Shown piece by piece: positions 27,514-36,899 of a stretch of 64,000 bases of DNA. The stretch is from Oxalicibacterium solurbis (GTDB lineage Bacteria > Pseudomonadota > Gammaproteobacteria > Burkholderiales > Burkholderiaceae_D): assembly GCF_014635845.1 (NCBI RefSeq), contig NZ_BMDP01000002.1, positions 825,717 through 889,716 of the forward strand. The letters are read 5' to 3'. How positions within the stretch are numbered: the stretch's first letter is position 1; the number at the start of each line of letters is the position of its first letter. The position numbers and the translations under genes are program-made. Below the pieces are notes generated by a model. It was not told the DNA's origin. It worked only from the letters and a program-made list of their open reading frames with translations, and did no database searches.

Positions 27514-27660
27514 TCATTCACCGAGTAGCGCGAGCAACGGCGCCGCCAGGCATGTGCCGGCGACGACAAGCGCGGCGATACACCAGCGCTTGCGTGTCTT
27601 GCGGGTTCTTTCAATGATGCGTGCGGCATTGCCGTGGCGCGGGCGATAACGATTGTTCAT
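27514..27660 (-). CDS. short single-span membrane protein coupled to rnk
   Basis: A 48-codon frame starts with ATG overlapping the stop of the rnk-like gene (ATGA). Its first half is very basic (Arg, Lys, His) and its second half is one hydrophobic helix (IAALVVAGTCLAAPLLALL). Stop-start overlap and the basic-then-hydrophobic layout argue for a real gene. There is no separate SD sequence and no recognised family. Confidence 0.45.
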   Translation of the reverse strand: MNNRYRPRHGNAARIIERTRKTRKRWCIAALVVAGTCLAAPLLALLGE

Positions 27661-28055
27661 GGGACGGCGCATGTATCGGTTGCCGGTTGCGTAACGGCGA
27701 CGATACGGATTTTTCCAGTGCGCCCGGACGGCAGTGCCACTTCGGACTCGTCATCCGGTTTTCTTCCCAGCAGCGCGAGTCCTACCGGTGCGAGTACCGA
27801 GATGCGTGCCGCGCCAGGATCGACATCGCCCGGTTCGACCAACGTGATGGTTTGCGCTGTACCTGCAGAAGCAAAGGTAACGGTCGAATGCAGTGATGCG
27901 TGTTCAGGCGCTTCATCCGTCAGCAAGGCGGCGGAAACGACGTCGAGCAGGCGTTCGGCTGCCGCGCTTTCTGCGCCATCGTGATGAAGGATTTGTTCGG
28001 CAAGCGCTTGCAGGCGGGCGGCATCCTGCCGGTTCAGACGGATTTGTTGGCTCAT
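27657..28055 (-). CDS. rnk: Rnk-like nucleoside diphosphate kinase regulator (GreA/GreB C-terminal domain)
   Basis: The 132-residue protein has a short N-terminal helical part (MSQQIRLNRQDAARLQALAEQIL) and a GreA/GreB-type FKBP-like C-terminal domain (TITLVEPGDVDPGAARISVLAPVGLALLGRK). This matches Rnk, which binds RNA polymerase near the secondary channel but lacks the long coiled coil of GreA. The start at 28055 has GGGAG upstream. The paralogue assignment (Rnk or another Gre-like factor) is not certain. Confidence 0.82.
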   Translation of the reverse strand: MSQQIRLNRQDAARLQALAEQILHHDGAESAAAERLLDVVSAALLTDEAPEHASLHSTVTFASAGTAQTITLVEPGDVDPGAARISVLAPVGLALLGRKPDDESEVALPSGRTGKIRIVAVTQPATDTCAVP

Positions 28056-28467
28056 GGCGATAAAACTCCCAGCCGGCATCATGCCGGCATAAAGAAAACG
28101 GTCAATAGAAAACGATCAACGCTGGCGCGTCAGCGCACCGGCAGGTAACGGAATACGAACGGAAAGGCTGTGTGGGAGGCTCGGGAGCGAAGAGGAAACC
28201 GTGTGGGTTCCGGGGAGACGCTCACCGAGCCGAAGGGAGGCAGGCGAGGTCTTTGGTGAAAGCCGCGAAGGCGGCAAACGCGGCGGCCAGGTGGGCCGTC
28301 ATTCGCAACGCGCGCGCGTGCGCCGCTTCCCGAGGGGAAGACGTGCGGATCGACAGGACGGCGGACGAAATCATCGCGTGATATCTATGGACAGAAATGA
28401 AACAGGAAATCAGGAGTAGAACGGTCGAGTATAGCCGCTAGGGGATTTTCGTCAACCTTGCGGTTTT
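28056..28467. other. 412-bp intergenic region without a convincing gene
   Basis: The stretch between rnk and the TauE gene is rich in purines and in GC. It contains a small hairpin (GGAAACC/GGGTTCC around 28195-28212) and no T-run terminator or clear promoter. A plus-strand frame opens at GTG 28172 (69 codons, many rare AGG codons) and a minus-strand frame of 50 codons at about 28377. Neither has family similarity or a good SD sequence. A structured RNA is conceivable, but I could match no known class. Confidence 0.4.
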
Positions 28468-29193
28468 TCAACGGATTGCCGCCCATAGCAGCGACAATCC
28501 CGAACAGAACAGCAGCGCATCGAGCAGCAACCGGAAGCCGTTGTCGCTCAGTTTCAGCATGACGATCTTGCCGGCAAAGGTGCCGGCCATCAGCGATGCC
28601 CCGACCAGCACGCCTTTCATGAAGATGTCCGGCGGCAATGCGCCGAGTTCGCTGAAGGTAGTCAATTTGCTGATATAGAGGAACAGTGAACTGGCTGCCT
28701 CGGTCGAAATGAACGCGCCCTTGGTCAGGCCGTAGGCGGTGAAGGCCGGCACGCTCAATGGCCCGGTCGACAGCACGAGCCCGGTCAGGTAACCGATGCC
28801 GGCGCCGGCGATGGCAAGCTGCCATAGCTTCAGGCGGAAATCGTGCTTCCTCAGCCAGTGCCGCGCCGGAATCATGAAGAGGAAAAAAATGCCGAGGCAG
28901 GCATTCACGATATCGGCAGGCAGCGCCAGCAAGGTACGCGCACCCAGTGCCGCAGCCGGGATGCCGGTAACGGAATATGCGGCGAAAGCGCGCCAGTCCA
29001 CTAGCCGCCACCATGCCAGCACGCGCGCGAAATTCGCCATTACCGCAGCCACCGCCATGATCGGCACCGCCTGCTTGGGGCCGAAGGTATAGACCAGGAT
29101 GGGCAGCAGCATGATCGACGATCCGGTGCCGATCACGCCGCTGACGACACCGGCAACCAGCCCGACCAGCAGGACGAAGAAATAGGAAGTCAT
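28468..29193 (-). CDS. TauE/SafE family sulfite/organosulfur exporter
   Basis: This 241-residue protein has about eight membrane helices and the paired TauE motifs: [21 protein letters not shown] near the N-terminus and [22 protein letters not shown] at mid-length. The family exports sulfite, sulfoacetate or similar anions. An in-frame TTG precedes the ATG at 29193, which is the better start. No sulfur-metabolism neighbours are visible. Confidence 0.88.
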   Translation of the reverse strand: MTSYFFVLLVGLVAGVVSGVIGTGSSIMLLPILVYTFGPKQAVPIMAVAAVMANFARVLAWWRLVDWRAFAAYSVTGIPAAALGARTLLALPADIVNACLGIFFLFMIPARHWLRKHDFRLKLWQLAIAGAGIGYLTGLVLSTGPLSVPAFTAYGLTKGAFISTEAASSLFLYISKLTTFSELGALPPDIFMKGVLVGASLMAGTFAGKIVMLKLSDNGFRLLLDALLFCSGLSLLWAAIR

Positions 29194-29266
29194 CAAGGAA
29201 TGTGGTGGGAAACAGGTGTCCTGGTATCGCGGTTACACTCTAGTTATCGGGAAGGATGAAGAGAAC

Positions 29267-29716
29267 ATGAGCATTGTAGACAACAAGAAGGCATTTCACG
29301 ATTATGCGATCGAAGACCGCTACGAAGCGGGCGTGATGTTGCAGGGCTGGGAGGTCAAGGCGATTCGCGCCGGCCGCGTGCAGTTGAAGGAGGCCTACGT
29401 GATTGCGCGCGACAACGAAATCTTCCTGTTCGGTGCACATGTCAGTTCGCTGGAAAGCACCTCGTCGTTCAGCCACCCGGAAGCGCGCCGTACGCGCAAG
29501 CTGCTGTTGCACACGCGCGAAATCGACAAGCTGGTATCCAAGGTTGCGCAGGCCGGCTACACGATGGTGCCACTGGATCTGCATTGGGTACGCGGCCGCG
29601 TGAAATGCAGCATTGCGCTGGCAAAGGGCAAGCGCGAATACGACAAGCGCCATACGGAAAGAGAACGCGACTGGCAGCGCGAACAGCAGCGCATCATGAA
29701 AGTTCACAAGCGTTGA
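29267..29716 (+). CDS. smpB: SsrA-binding protein SmpB
   Basis: The 149-residue protein ([37 protein letters not shown]...) is a full-length SmpB, ending in the basic tail with [19 protein letters not shown] that inserts into the mRNA channel. It carries tmRNA to stalled ribosomes for trans-translation. The ATG at 29267 fits the family N-terminus. The tmRNA gene itself was not found in this window. Confidence 0.96.
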   Translation: MSIVDNKKAFHDYAIEDRYEAGVMLQGWEVKAIRAGRVQLKEAYVIARDNEIFLFGAHVSSLESTSSFSHPEARRTRKLLLHTREIDKLVSKVAQAGYTMVPLDLHWVRGRVKCSIALAKGKREYDKRHTERERDWQREQQRIMKVHKR

Positions 29717-29762
29717 TGCAAAACATGGATGCAAAAACACGGATACAGCGACGGAAAACAGG

Positions 29763-30413
29763 ATGAACGAAAGCTCCAGCAAGCAGGGCGAGACCGATGA
29801 ATCGATGGAACGCATCAGCGGAGTGACGATTGCGCACTACGGCGAGCGCGCCGATGCCTTCCGCGAAGGTACGTGGGATCACGACGTCAGCCAGAACATC
29901 GACGCGCTGCTGCGTCATATCGAAGGAACGCCGCCGCTGCGCATCCTCGATTTCGGCTGCGGCCCGGGGCGTGACCTGAAAGCGTTTGTTGCACGCGGCC
30001 ATGCGCCGATCGGCCTCGACGGCACGGCGGAATTCGTGCAGATGGCAAAGACGGAAAGCGGTTGCGATGTCTGGCAGCAGGATTTCCTGAAGCTGGAATT
30101 GCCACCCGCGTATTTCGACGGCGTGTTCGCCAATGCCTCGCTGTTCCATGTGCCGGCTGCGGAACTGCTGCGCGTGCTGCGCGAACTGCAGGCGACGCTG
30201 AAGCCACGCGGCGTGCTGTTCGCATCGAACCCGCGCGGCAACGACGAAGAGGGCTGGAATCGCGGCCGCTACGGCAGCTATCACACGCTGGAAAGCTGGC
30301 GGCGCTACATGCACGATGCCGGCTTCGTCGAACTCGAGCATTACTACAGGCCAGCGGGGCTGCCGCGCGACCAGCAGCCCTGGCTGGCCTCGGTCTGGCG
30401 CAAGGCCGATTGA
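29763..30413 (+). CDS. class I SAM-dependent methyltransferase
   Basis: The protein (216 residues) has the Rossmann-fold SAM-binding motif I LRILDFGCGPGRDLKAF (about residues 60-76), an acidic residue at the end of strand beta2 (GLDGT) and a typical FANASLFHVP motif IV. Substrate-defining regions are not recognised. It follows smpB by 46 bp in the same direction and may share its transcript. Confidence 0.85.
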   Translation: MNESSSKQGETDESMERISGVTIAHYGERADAFREGTWDHDVSQNIDALLRHIEGTPPLRILDFGCGPGRDLKAFVARGHAPIGLDGTAEFVQMAKTESGCDVWQQDFLKLELPPAYFDGVFANASLFHVPAAELLRVLRELQATLKPRGVLFASNPRGNDEEGWNRGRYGSYHTLESWRRYMHDAGFVELEHYYRPAGLPRDQQPWLASVWRKAD

Positions 30414-30467
30414 GCAGGAAAATGAAAGTGTAGATGTGCAGGTGCGCGCAGTTACGCCTAAATACAA

Positions 30468-31754
30468 TTAGCTGCGCGCCGCCTGTGGTTGCGGTTTGCG
30501 GATCATGAAGATGATCGCCGCCGCGAACAGGCAGGCGCCACCCGCCGCATAAAGTGCCGGCGTATAGGTCAGCAGCCAGGTGCGGCTCAATCCCGCGCCA
30601 TAGGCGGCGAAGGCCGAGCCGAGCTGGTGGAATGCGAAGATCCAGCCGAACACCATGCCTGCACGTTCCTTGCCGAAAGTCGCACCGGTCAGGCGTACCG
30701 TTGGCGGTACCGTGGCGATCCAGTCCAGGCCGTAGAACATCGCGAACAGCGATAGCCCGTACAGCGTGAACTCCGAATGCGGCAGCCACAGAAGCGACAG
30801 CCCGCGCAACCCGTAATACCAGAACAGCAGCTTGCGATTGTCATAGCGATCCGACAGCCAGCCGGACAGGATGGTGCCGACGAAATCGAAAGCGCCCATC
30901 ATCGCCAGCACGCTGGCGGCCGGCACGGCGGACAGTCCGTAATCGCCGCACAGTGAAATGAAGTGCGTCTGGATCAGGCCGCTGGTGCTGAGACCGCAGA
31001 TGAAGAAAGTGCCGGCCAGCACCCAGAAGGTGCGGTTGCGCGAGGCTTCTGCCAGCATGCGCAAAGGTTCCCAGATCGTCATGCGCATCGACGTGACCGG
31101 TGCGGCCGGCTCGATGTGCGGATCGCTGCCGTAAGGTGTCAACCTCACTTCATGCGGATGGCTGCGAACGAAAAGAAAGGCCAGCACGCAAACGACGGCG
31201 CAGCTGACGAAAACCGGAAACACGGCGGTGCGCCAACCATAGTGCTCGATCAGCCACGCGGCAAACGGCAGGAAGATTAGCTGCCCGGTGGCCGAGCTGG
31301 CAGTCAGCAGACCGATGACGAGGCCGCGCCGCTTGTCGAACCAGCGATTGGCGATGACGGCGCCCAGCACCAGCGCCGTCATGCCGGAGCCGACACCCAG
31401 CACCAATCCCCATAACGCGAACAGATGCCACAGTTGCGTCATCTGCGTGGAGAGAATCAGGCATGCGGCGATCAGCACCAGTGCGATGCAGATCACGCGG
31501 CGCAGGCCGAAGCGTTCCATCAGGATCGCCGCGAACGGCCCGATCAGGCCGAACAGGATGAAGCGGATTGCCAGCGCCGAAGAAATCTGATCGGTACTCC
31601 AGCCGAACTCGCGGCTCAGCGGTTGCAGCAGTGCGCCGGGCAAACCGAGCGCGGCGGAAGACGTCAGCATCGTCAGGAAGGTGATGGCGACGATCAGCCA
31701 CGAATAATGCAAGCCGCGGCGGTGCAGCCACGACGAAAGGGAATGGGCAAACAT
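30468..31754 (-). CDS. MFS transporter (monocarboxylate/oxalate-antiporter-like)
   Basis: The 428-residue protein has twelve predicted helices, with the MFS loop motif between helices 2 and 3 (ERFGLRRV) and a repeat at SDRYDNRKLL. The N-terminal part (HYSWLIVAITFLTMLTSSAALGLPGALLQPL) resembles the MCT-like branch. The ATG at 31754 is chosen because upstream codons are unlike any transporter. It lies 29 bp downstream of a tetR gene on the same strand, so the pair probably forms a repressor-controlled unit. Substrate is unknown. Confidence 0.88.
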   Translation of the reverse strand: MFAHSLSSWLHRRGLHYSWLIVAITFLTMLTSSAALGLPGALLQPLSREFGWSTDQISSALAIRFILFGLIGPFAAILMERFGLRRVICIALVLIAACLILSTQMTQLWHLFALWGLVLGVGSGMTALVLGAVIANRWFDKRRGLVIGLLTASSATGQLIFLPFAAWLIEHYGWRTAVFPVFVSCAVVCVLAFLFVRSHPHEVRLTPYGSDPHIEPAAPVTSMRMTIWEPLRMLAEASRNRTFWVLAGTFFICGLSTSGLIQTHFISLCGDYGLSAVPAASVLAMMGAFDFVGTILSGWLSDRYDNRKLLFWYYGLRGLSLLWLPHSEFTLYGLSLFAMFYGLDWIATVPPTVRLTGATFGKERAGMVFGWIFAFHQLGSAFAAYGAGLSRTWLLTYTPALYAAGGACLFAAAIIFMIRKPQPQAARS

Positions 31755-31783
31755 GCGGTTCTCGGAAAAGAGTGAAGAACGGA

Positions 31784-32368
31784 TCAGCGATCGGAAAGCA
31801 GATGGTCGCGCGCTGCGGCTAGCAGTTCGTCGGCCATCGGATCGCCGCGCGTCGCACGTGCCAGAACGGCTGCGCCGACCATCGTGCACCATTGCGTCAA
31901 TGCAGTTGCGCGGCGCTGATCGGTATCGCCAGGCGCTAGCGTCGCCAGGATTTCGACCAGTTCGGCCGTGCCTGCGCGATAGGCTGCGTGTACCGGCTTG
32001 TCGTCCGGTTCACGCGCGACATCGACCGCCAGCGCAGCACCGGGACAGCCGTTGCCGGCATCGTGCAATGTTTTCTGCGACAGATAGTGATCGACGATGG
32101 AACGCAGAGCGGCTTTTTCGTCCGGCGAATCGGCGATGCGTTTTTCCCAGCGTTCGGCAGACTGACTGAATGCATGGTCGCAGGCAACGGCAGCCAGTTC
32201 GTCCTTCGATGAAAAATGCCCATAGAAGCCGCCGTGAGTGAGACCGGCCGCCGACATCAGGTCGGCGACGCTGACGCCCGAAAACCCTTTTCCCTTGAAC
32301 AGACTGGCAGATGCGTCTTCGATCGCATGACGGTTGCGTTCGGTCTGTTCTTTCGATACGCGTGGCAT
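31784..32368 (-). CDS. TetR/AcrR family transcriptional regulator
   Basis: This 194-residue protein has a TetR helix-turn-helix (residues ~8-55: ...GFSGVSVADLMSAAGLTHGGFYGHFSSKDELAAVA) and a helical ligand-binding domain. GAAAGGA precedes the ATG at 32368. A perfect 11-bp inverted repeat lies 22 bp upstream, next to its own promoter, so it likely represses itself and the downstream MFS transporter. Confidence 0.92.
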   Translation of the reverse strand: MPRVSKEQTERNRHAIEDASASLFKGKGFSGVSVADLMSAAGLTHGGFYGHFSSKDELAAVACDHAFSQSAERWEKRIADSPDEKAALRSIVDHYLSQKTLHDAGNGCPGAALAVDVAREPDDKPVHAAYRAGTAELVEILATLAPGDTDQRRATALTQWCTMVGAAVLARATRGDPMADELLAAARDHLLSDR

Positions 32369-32389
32369 GTGTGTCCTTTCGTTGCTTGA

Positions 32390-32444
32390 ATGAGGATCAT
32401 AGATGATGATCCTCATAAATACAATAGATGTTGTACGTCATCAA
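32390..32444 (-). promoter_or_regulatory. promoter and palindromic operator of the tetR-MFS unit
   Basis: ATGAGGATCAT (32390-32400) and ATGATCCTCAT (32406-32416) form a perfect 11-bp inverted repeat with a 5-bp spacer. On the minus strand TTGATG (32444-32439) and TATTTA (32421-32416) with a 17-bp spacer may be the -35 and -10, placing the palindrome over the transcription start. The rest of the gap up to the autotransporter start at 32690 is AT-rich. It shows a smaller repeat (TACAA/TTGTA, 32420-32435) but no other feature I can name. Confidence 0.7.
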
Positions 32445-32689
32445 TAAAGATGATGCGCCTTTGTGACGACTATTCATTTGATTTATTGCAATATTGATAA
32501 AAAATCACAAGCGACGCAGAATGGACATCATTTATTTCCTTATATCAAGAGTCATTCGCCTCAAATCCTGCTGCAAAGAAACGGAAAAACAATGGTGGAC
32601 AAAAATATTTGTGCTGCCTCTTCATCGTTCAGCCACGTTCTTTTTCTCAAAGCTCTTCTTCCCTTCAACCGATCGCGTGGAAAGTAAAT

Positions 32690-35395
32690 ATGAAAATGAA
32701 AAAGTTTCAGGATGTAGCAGAGATAAGGTGTGAGCAGCCTTTCTTGATTGTCTTGACTGCCGCCTCGATGAGCATCGTGTCGACTTCCGCCCAGGCAGCA
32801 TGCGACAACATCGCACCGGCTTCCGGCGCAACGGTCAATTGCGTCGGCGTGATTCCCAATGTGACTGCACCGGGCGTGGTGGCCGCAACCGGCAGTACCG
32901 GCGTCACCATCGGTGTGCAGGTGCCGGGGGGCGGCGAAGTGCTGCGCTTTACTGGTTTGGGCTTGCAGGTACAAAGCCAAAGCTCGGTCACCAATGACGG
33001 CGACATCGTCGTGACCGGCGGTCCCGGCTCAGGACTCAAGGGAGCGATATCGGGGCTCTCGAACAACAACACCATCATCAACAACGGTTCGATCGTCACA
33101 AGCGGCACCAGTACACGCGGCATCCAGATCGGCACTTCTGCGGCAGGCGGGGGCGGTGTCGGCAACACGATCACCAACAACGGAGCGATCACGACGCAGA
33201 CGGGATCGTCCAATGCGATTCATGTCGTCGGCGGCAACAATACGATCACCAACAATGGCGCGATTGAAACGTCGGGCGGCGATTCCAGCGGCGTCTATGC
33301 ACAGGGCGATGGCAACGCGCTGGTGAACGGCGGATCGATTCTTACGCACGGCGCTGAAGCAGAGGCCGTGTTCATGAATACGGTCGCTTCTTCCTTCCGC
33401 TCCAGCGTCACCAATCTGGCTGGCGGCAGCATCGTCAGCGATCAATCGTATGCATTCCGTGGTCTGAACGGCAGCGATACGGTTGTCAATGCAGGTCTGC
33501 TGGAAGGTCACGGCGGCGCCAGCGGCGATACCGCAGTCCAGTTCGGCAACAGCGGCAACAATACTTTCATCCTACAGACCGGATCGCAGATCGTCGGCGC
33601 GTCCAACGGTGGTGGCGGCAACAGCAATGTTTTTCTGGAAGGATCGGGTACGGTCGATAGCACCTTCCGCAACTTCAATACACTGACGATGCGCGGCACG
33701 GCGTGGAACTGGCAGACAGATGCGACCTTTAATAACACAGTCATCCAGTCCGGCTCACTGGCGCTGTCCGCGATCCTAATCAGCCCCGTCCATATCGAAT
33801 CGGCTGGCACGCTCACGACTGACGGAGGTGCGGGCGGCACGCTTTTCGTTACATCGAATCCGTATCCGGGCGTCATGGTACCGCGCACTGTTTCCGGTGT
33901 CGTCTCCGGTACCGGTACGGTCAACGGTAATTTATGGAACGACGGCACCATTCATCCAGGCGTCGGTGATGGCACAGGTGCGTTGACTATCACGGGGAAT
34001 TACGAAAACAAGAGCAACGGGGTGCTACAGGTCGATGTGATGCCTGCATCAGCAGGCCGTCTTGTCGTCAACGGTTCTGTCACGATCGATCCCGGCAGCA
34101 CGATCGTTGCCAATTTCCGTCCCGGCGATTACAGCAACTGGCAGCAACAGCAGGTCATCCAGTGTACCGGCGATTGTGTCACTGGCAGCTTTACCGCCTA
34201 CAATCCGTCCGCTTTCATCGACTCCACCGTGTTCTCCACGAATACCGGAACGGGATTGAACAGTGTTTATATCGGCTATCAGCGCAATGCGACCACGTTG
34301 GCCGAAGTGGCGAGCGAGAACGACAAGGCTGTCGCCGCATCGCTGGACGAGAATGCAAGACTGGGCGGCATGACGGCAACCGTCAACCAGATCGTCACGA
34401 TGTCCGCCGCACAGGCGCAAGGAGCATTTTCCAGCCTCAACGGCGGCGGCGTGCATGCAACGCTCGCAGGACTTAGCCTCCGACAGAACAATCTGTTCGG
34501 CCGCGCCGTATCACAACGACTTGCAACATGGCATGACGACGAGATGGAACATGGTCGCGGATTCTGGGTGCGGCCCTATGGCATGACAGGCCATCTCGAC
34601 GGCAACGGCGGCGATACAGCCATTGGTGCCGATTACGATACGACCGGTCTGGCAATGGGAATGGATATGCGCGTGACGCCTGACTGGCTGGCCGGTGGCG
34701 GCATTGATATCTCGCGTATGCACGCTAACTTTCGTGCCAATAACGCATCTGCCACAACAGACAGTGTCAAGCTCGGCGTGTACGGCAGCTATAGCAAAGA
34801 CGATGTCTATTTCGATGTGCTTGGCAGCATCGGTCGGCACAGCAACGATACGCAGCGTGATATCGGCTTTGCCGGTTCGATTTTTCGGGCTGATGCCGAC
34901 TACGATGGCTATCAGGCCGGCCTGTATGCGGAAACGGGCTATCGGATTTTGCTGTCGCCGACACTGACTTTACGTCCGCTCGTTTCGCTTTCTTATACAT
35001 GGCAGCGCGAGCAAGCCTTCGATGAAAGCGGTGCGGGCGAGATCGGCCTGCATGGCGAACGCACAACATATGAAAGCGTACAGTCCGGTGTGGGCGCGCG
35101 TATTGACAAGGAGCTGTCGGTAGGGGATGGCAAACTGATGATCGAAGGGCGAATCAAATGGCTGCATGAATTTAATGACGGCGCGTCTTCGCTGCAGGCT
35201 GCATTTGCGGGCGATGTGACGGGCCAGAGTTTTACGCAATACGGCGTCGAGCAATGGCGGGATGCGGCTCAGGTCGGAGTCGGCGTCACGTTCGCAAAAA
35301 CAAACAATAGTTACTGGTTCCTGAATTACGATGCGCTGCTGGCCGGAAATGAAACCGGTCAGGCGATTACGGCCGGCCTGCACTACATTTGGTAG
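32690..35395 (+). CDS. type Va autotransporter with beta-helical passenger
   Basis: The 901-residue protein has an N-terminal signal peptide with a long N-region (cleavage likely after AQA, ~residue 37). The passenger has repeated NNTIxNNGxI-type strands (about residues 110-290) and further repeats to ~600, and a C-terminal autotransporter barrel (about 630-901, from GFWVRPYGMTG to the terminal GLHYIW) ends in an aromatic residue. No protease, lipase or RGD motif was seen, so an adhesin-like surface role is most likely. ATG 32690 gives MKMKKF; 32696 is an alternative start. Confidence 0.9.
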   Translation: MKMKKFQDVAEIRCEQPFLIVLTAASMSIVSTSAQAACDNIAPASGATVNCVGVIPNVTAPGVVAATGSTGVTIGVQVPGGGEVLRFTGLGLQVQSQSSVTNDGDIVVTGGPGSGLKGAISGLSNNNTIINNGSIVTSGTSTRGIQIGTSAAGGGGVGNTITNNGAITTQTGSSNAIHVVGGNNTITNNGAIETSGGDSSGVYAQGDGNALVNGGSILTHGAEAEAVFMNTVASSFRSSVTNLAGGSIVSDQSYAFRGLNGSDTVVNAGLLEGHGGASGDTAVQFGNSGNNTFILQTGSQIVGASNGGGGNSNVFLEGSGTVDSTFRNFNTLTMRGTAWNWQTDATFNNTVIQSGSLALSAILISPVHIESAGTLTTDGGAGGTLFVTSNPYPGVMVPRTVSGVVSGTGTVNGNLWNDGTIHPGVGDGTGALTITGNYENKSNGVLQVDVMPASAGRLVVNGSVTIDPGSTIVANFRPGDYSNWQQQQVIQCTGDCVTGSFTAYNPSAFIDSTVFSTNTGTGLNSVYIGYQRNATTLAEVASENDKAVAASLDENARLGGMTATVNQIVTMSAAQAQGAFSSLNGGGVHATLAGLSLRQNNLFGRAVSQRLATWHDDEMEHGRGFWVRPYGMTGHLDGNGGDTAIGADYDTTGLAMGMDMRVTPDWLAGGGIDISRMHANFRANNASATTDSVKLGVYGSYSKDDVYFDVLGSIGRHSNDTQRDIGFAGSIFRADADYDGYQAGLYAETGYRILLSPTLTLRPLVSLSYTWQREQAFDESGAGEIGLHGERTTYESVQSGVGARIDKELSVGDGKLMIEGRIKWLHEFNDGASSLQAAFAGDVTGQSFTQYGVEQWRDAAQVGVGVTFAKTNNSYWFLNYDALLAGNETGQAITAGLHYIW

Positions 35396-35444
35396 GAAAC
35401 GATATCAACACACTATCAGTACTTGCTCTGTTTCTTCATGTCGA

Positions 35445-36110
35445 TCAGCGTTTCCTGGCAAGCGTGAGGCCGTCGGCGATCGGCAGCAGCGACAGATCGA
35501 TGCGCTCGTCGCGATGCAGTTTTTCGTTGAGCAACTGCAGGGCGCGCGTGTCGGCGTCGCCGGGTTCCGCCGGATGCGCGACCTTGCCGTCCCACAGGAC
35601 ATTGTCGATTGCGATCAGTCCACCGGGATGCAGCAGTTGCAGGCTGTGTTCGTAATAGGCGTCGTAGCCGGCCTTGTCGGCGTCGATGAAGATGAAGTCG
35701 AAAGTGCCGGCCTGGCCTTCGGCGACCAGCGAATCCAGCGTCTGCAGAGCGGGGGCAAGGCGCAGGTCGATCTTGTGGTCGACACCGGCGCGTTGCCAGT
35801 ATTCCTGCGCCAGAGTGGTGGTGCCGGCGTCGATGTCGCAAGTGATCAGCTGGCCGTCATCCGGCAGCGCCAGTGCCACAGCCAGCGCGCTGTAACCGGT
35901 AAATGTGCCGATTTCCAGTGCGCGCCGTGCACCCAGCAGGCGAATCAGCAATGCCATGAACTGGCCCTGTTCTTGCGCAATCTGCATATTGCTGCGTGGA
36001 TGTGTCTGCGTGGCGGTGCGCAGTTCGGCCAGCACCGGATGTTCGCGCAACGAGACGTCGAGCAGATAGCGGTACAGCGTATCGTCGAGATTCAGGGTGC
36101 GGTTGGACAT
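35445..36110 (-). CDS. SAM-dependent O-methyltransferase (family 3)
   Basis: This 221-residue protein matches the catechol/caffeoyl-CoA O-methyltransferase family: MAIN motif RRALEIGTFTGYSALAVALALP, the acidic FDFIFIDADKAGYDAYYE motif with metal-binding Asp residues, and IAIDNVLWDGKV. It is a cation-dependent enzyme acting on a hydroxylated aromatic or similar compound; the substrate is unknown. The start at 36110 has GGAG upstream. It is divergent from the flavin reductase gene. Confidence 0.9.
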   Translation of the reverse strand: MSNRTLNLDDTLYRYLLDVSLREHPVLAELRTATQTHPRSNMQIAQEQGQFMALLIRLLGARRALEIGTFTGYSALAVALALPDDGQLITCDIDAGTTTLAQEYWQRAGVDHKIDLRLAPALQTLDSLVAEGQAGTFDFIFIDADKAGYDAYYEHSLQLLHPGGLIAIDNVLWDGKVAHPAEPGDADTRALQLLNEKLHRDERIDLSLLPIADGLTLARKR

Positions 36111-36234
36111 CGCGACTCCATGATCGGAAAGTGAAGACAACTTTCGGCACTGCATCCTGTCGAAATGCCGACAGGCAAGCGGCATGGGGAATAGCCGGCT
36201 TCGTTATGACATCGGCAGGGAAAGGTGGTTCGAC

Positions 36235-36822
36235 ATGAAGGCAGCGAGCAAGGTAACCAAATCAGCCAAGACAATCGGCAAGAAGGACTTGCCGGTGGCG
36301 GAAATTCGCCGCTATCTGGAGCCGGGGCCGATCGTACTGGTCACGTCCAGCTGGAAAGGCGAGGACAACGTGATGACGATGGGCTGGCACACGGTGATGG
36401 AATTCACGCCGTCGCTGGTCGGCTGCATCATCGCCGGCGGCAACCATAGCCACGCGATGATTCGCAAGAGCGGGCAGTGTGTGATCAACATTCCGACGGC
36501 GGACATGCTGGATACCGTGGTCGGTATCGGCAACTGCTCGGGTGCGGATGTCGACAAGTTCGAGCGATTCGGCCTGACAACGCAGCAGGCGAAGCACGTC
36601 GATGCGCCGCTGCTGACGCAGTGTTTCGCCAATCTCGAATGCCGTCTGCACGACAAGCGGCTGATCGGCCGCTACGATTTTTTCATCTTCGAGGTCGTCA
36701 AGGCGCATGTCGCACGCACGCCGAAATATCCGCAGGCCGTGCATTACACCGGTGACGGCATCTTCACGCTGTCCGGCAGGCAGGTCAGCCGGCGTGCGAA
36801 ATTCAGGCCGGAAATGCTGTGA
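36235..36822 (+). CDS. flavin reductase family protein (FMN-binding split barrel)
   Basis: The 195-residue protein has the flavin-reductase-like domain: PGPIVLVTSSWKGEDNVMTMGWHTVMEFTPSLVGCII, the NIPTADM segment and the C-terminal FTLSGRQVSRRAKFRPEML typical of this subfamily. Members bind FMN and use NAD(P)H, or act as uncharacterised flavoproteins. AAAGGTGG precedes the ATG at 36235. No monooxygenase partner is adjacent. Confidence 0.87.
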   Translation: MKAASKVTKSAKTIGKKDLPVAEIRRYLEPGPIVLVTSSWKGEDNVMTMGWHTVMEFTPSLVGCIIAGGNHSHAMIRKSGQCVINIPTADMLDTVVGIGNCSGADVDKFERFGLTTQQAKHVDAPLLTQCFANLECRLHDKRLIGRYDFFIFEVVKAHVARTPKYPQAVHYTGDGIFTLSGRQVSRRAKFRPEML

Positions 36823-36899
36823 AGTGCGTTGCGAGATGCGTGCTGCAAGAGACGCAAGAGACGAGATGCCACTTGCGATATCCCGCTTGATTGAGACCG

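Noticed and set aside
28225..28377. 50-codon minus-strand frame in the same gap
   Set aside because: No SD sequence and an Ala/Arg/Ser composition typical of chance frames in GC-rich DNA.
28172..28381. 69-codon GTG-started frame in the rnk-TauE gap
   Set aside because: Rich in rare AGG codons, weak start and no similarity; kept only as part of the intergenic description.
29267..29716. Expected tmRNA (ssrA) gene next to smpB
   Set aside because: The flanks were read for tmRNA end motifs and none was found; the neighbourhood is coding.
36235..36822. Flavin reductase as a third SoxR target
   Set aside because: Its upstream region has no CCTCAAG-type dyad and no 19-bp-spaced promoter.
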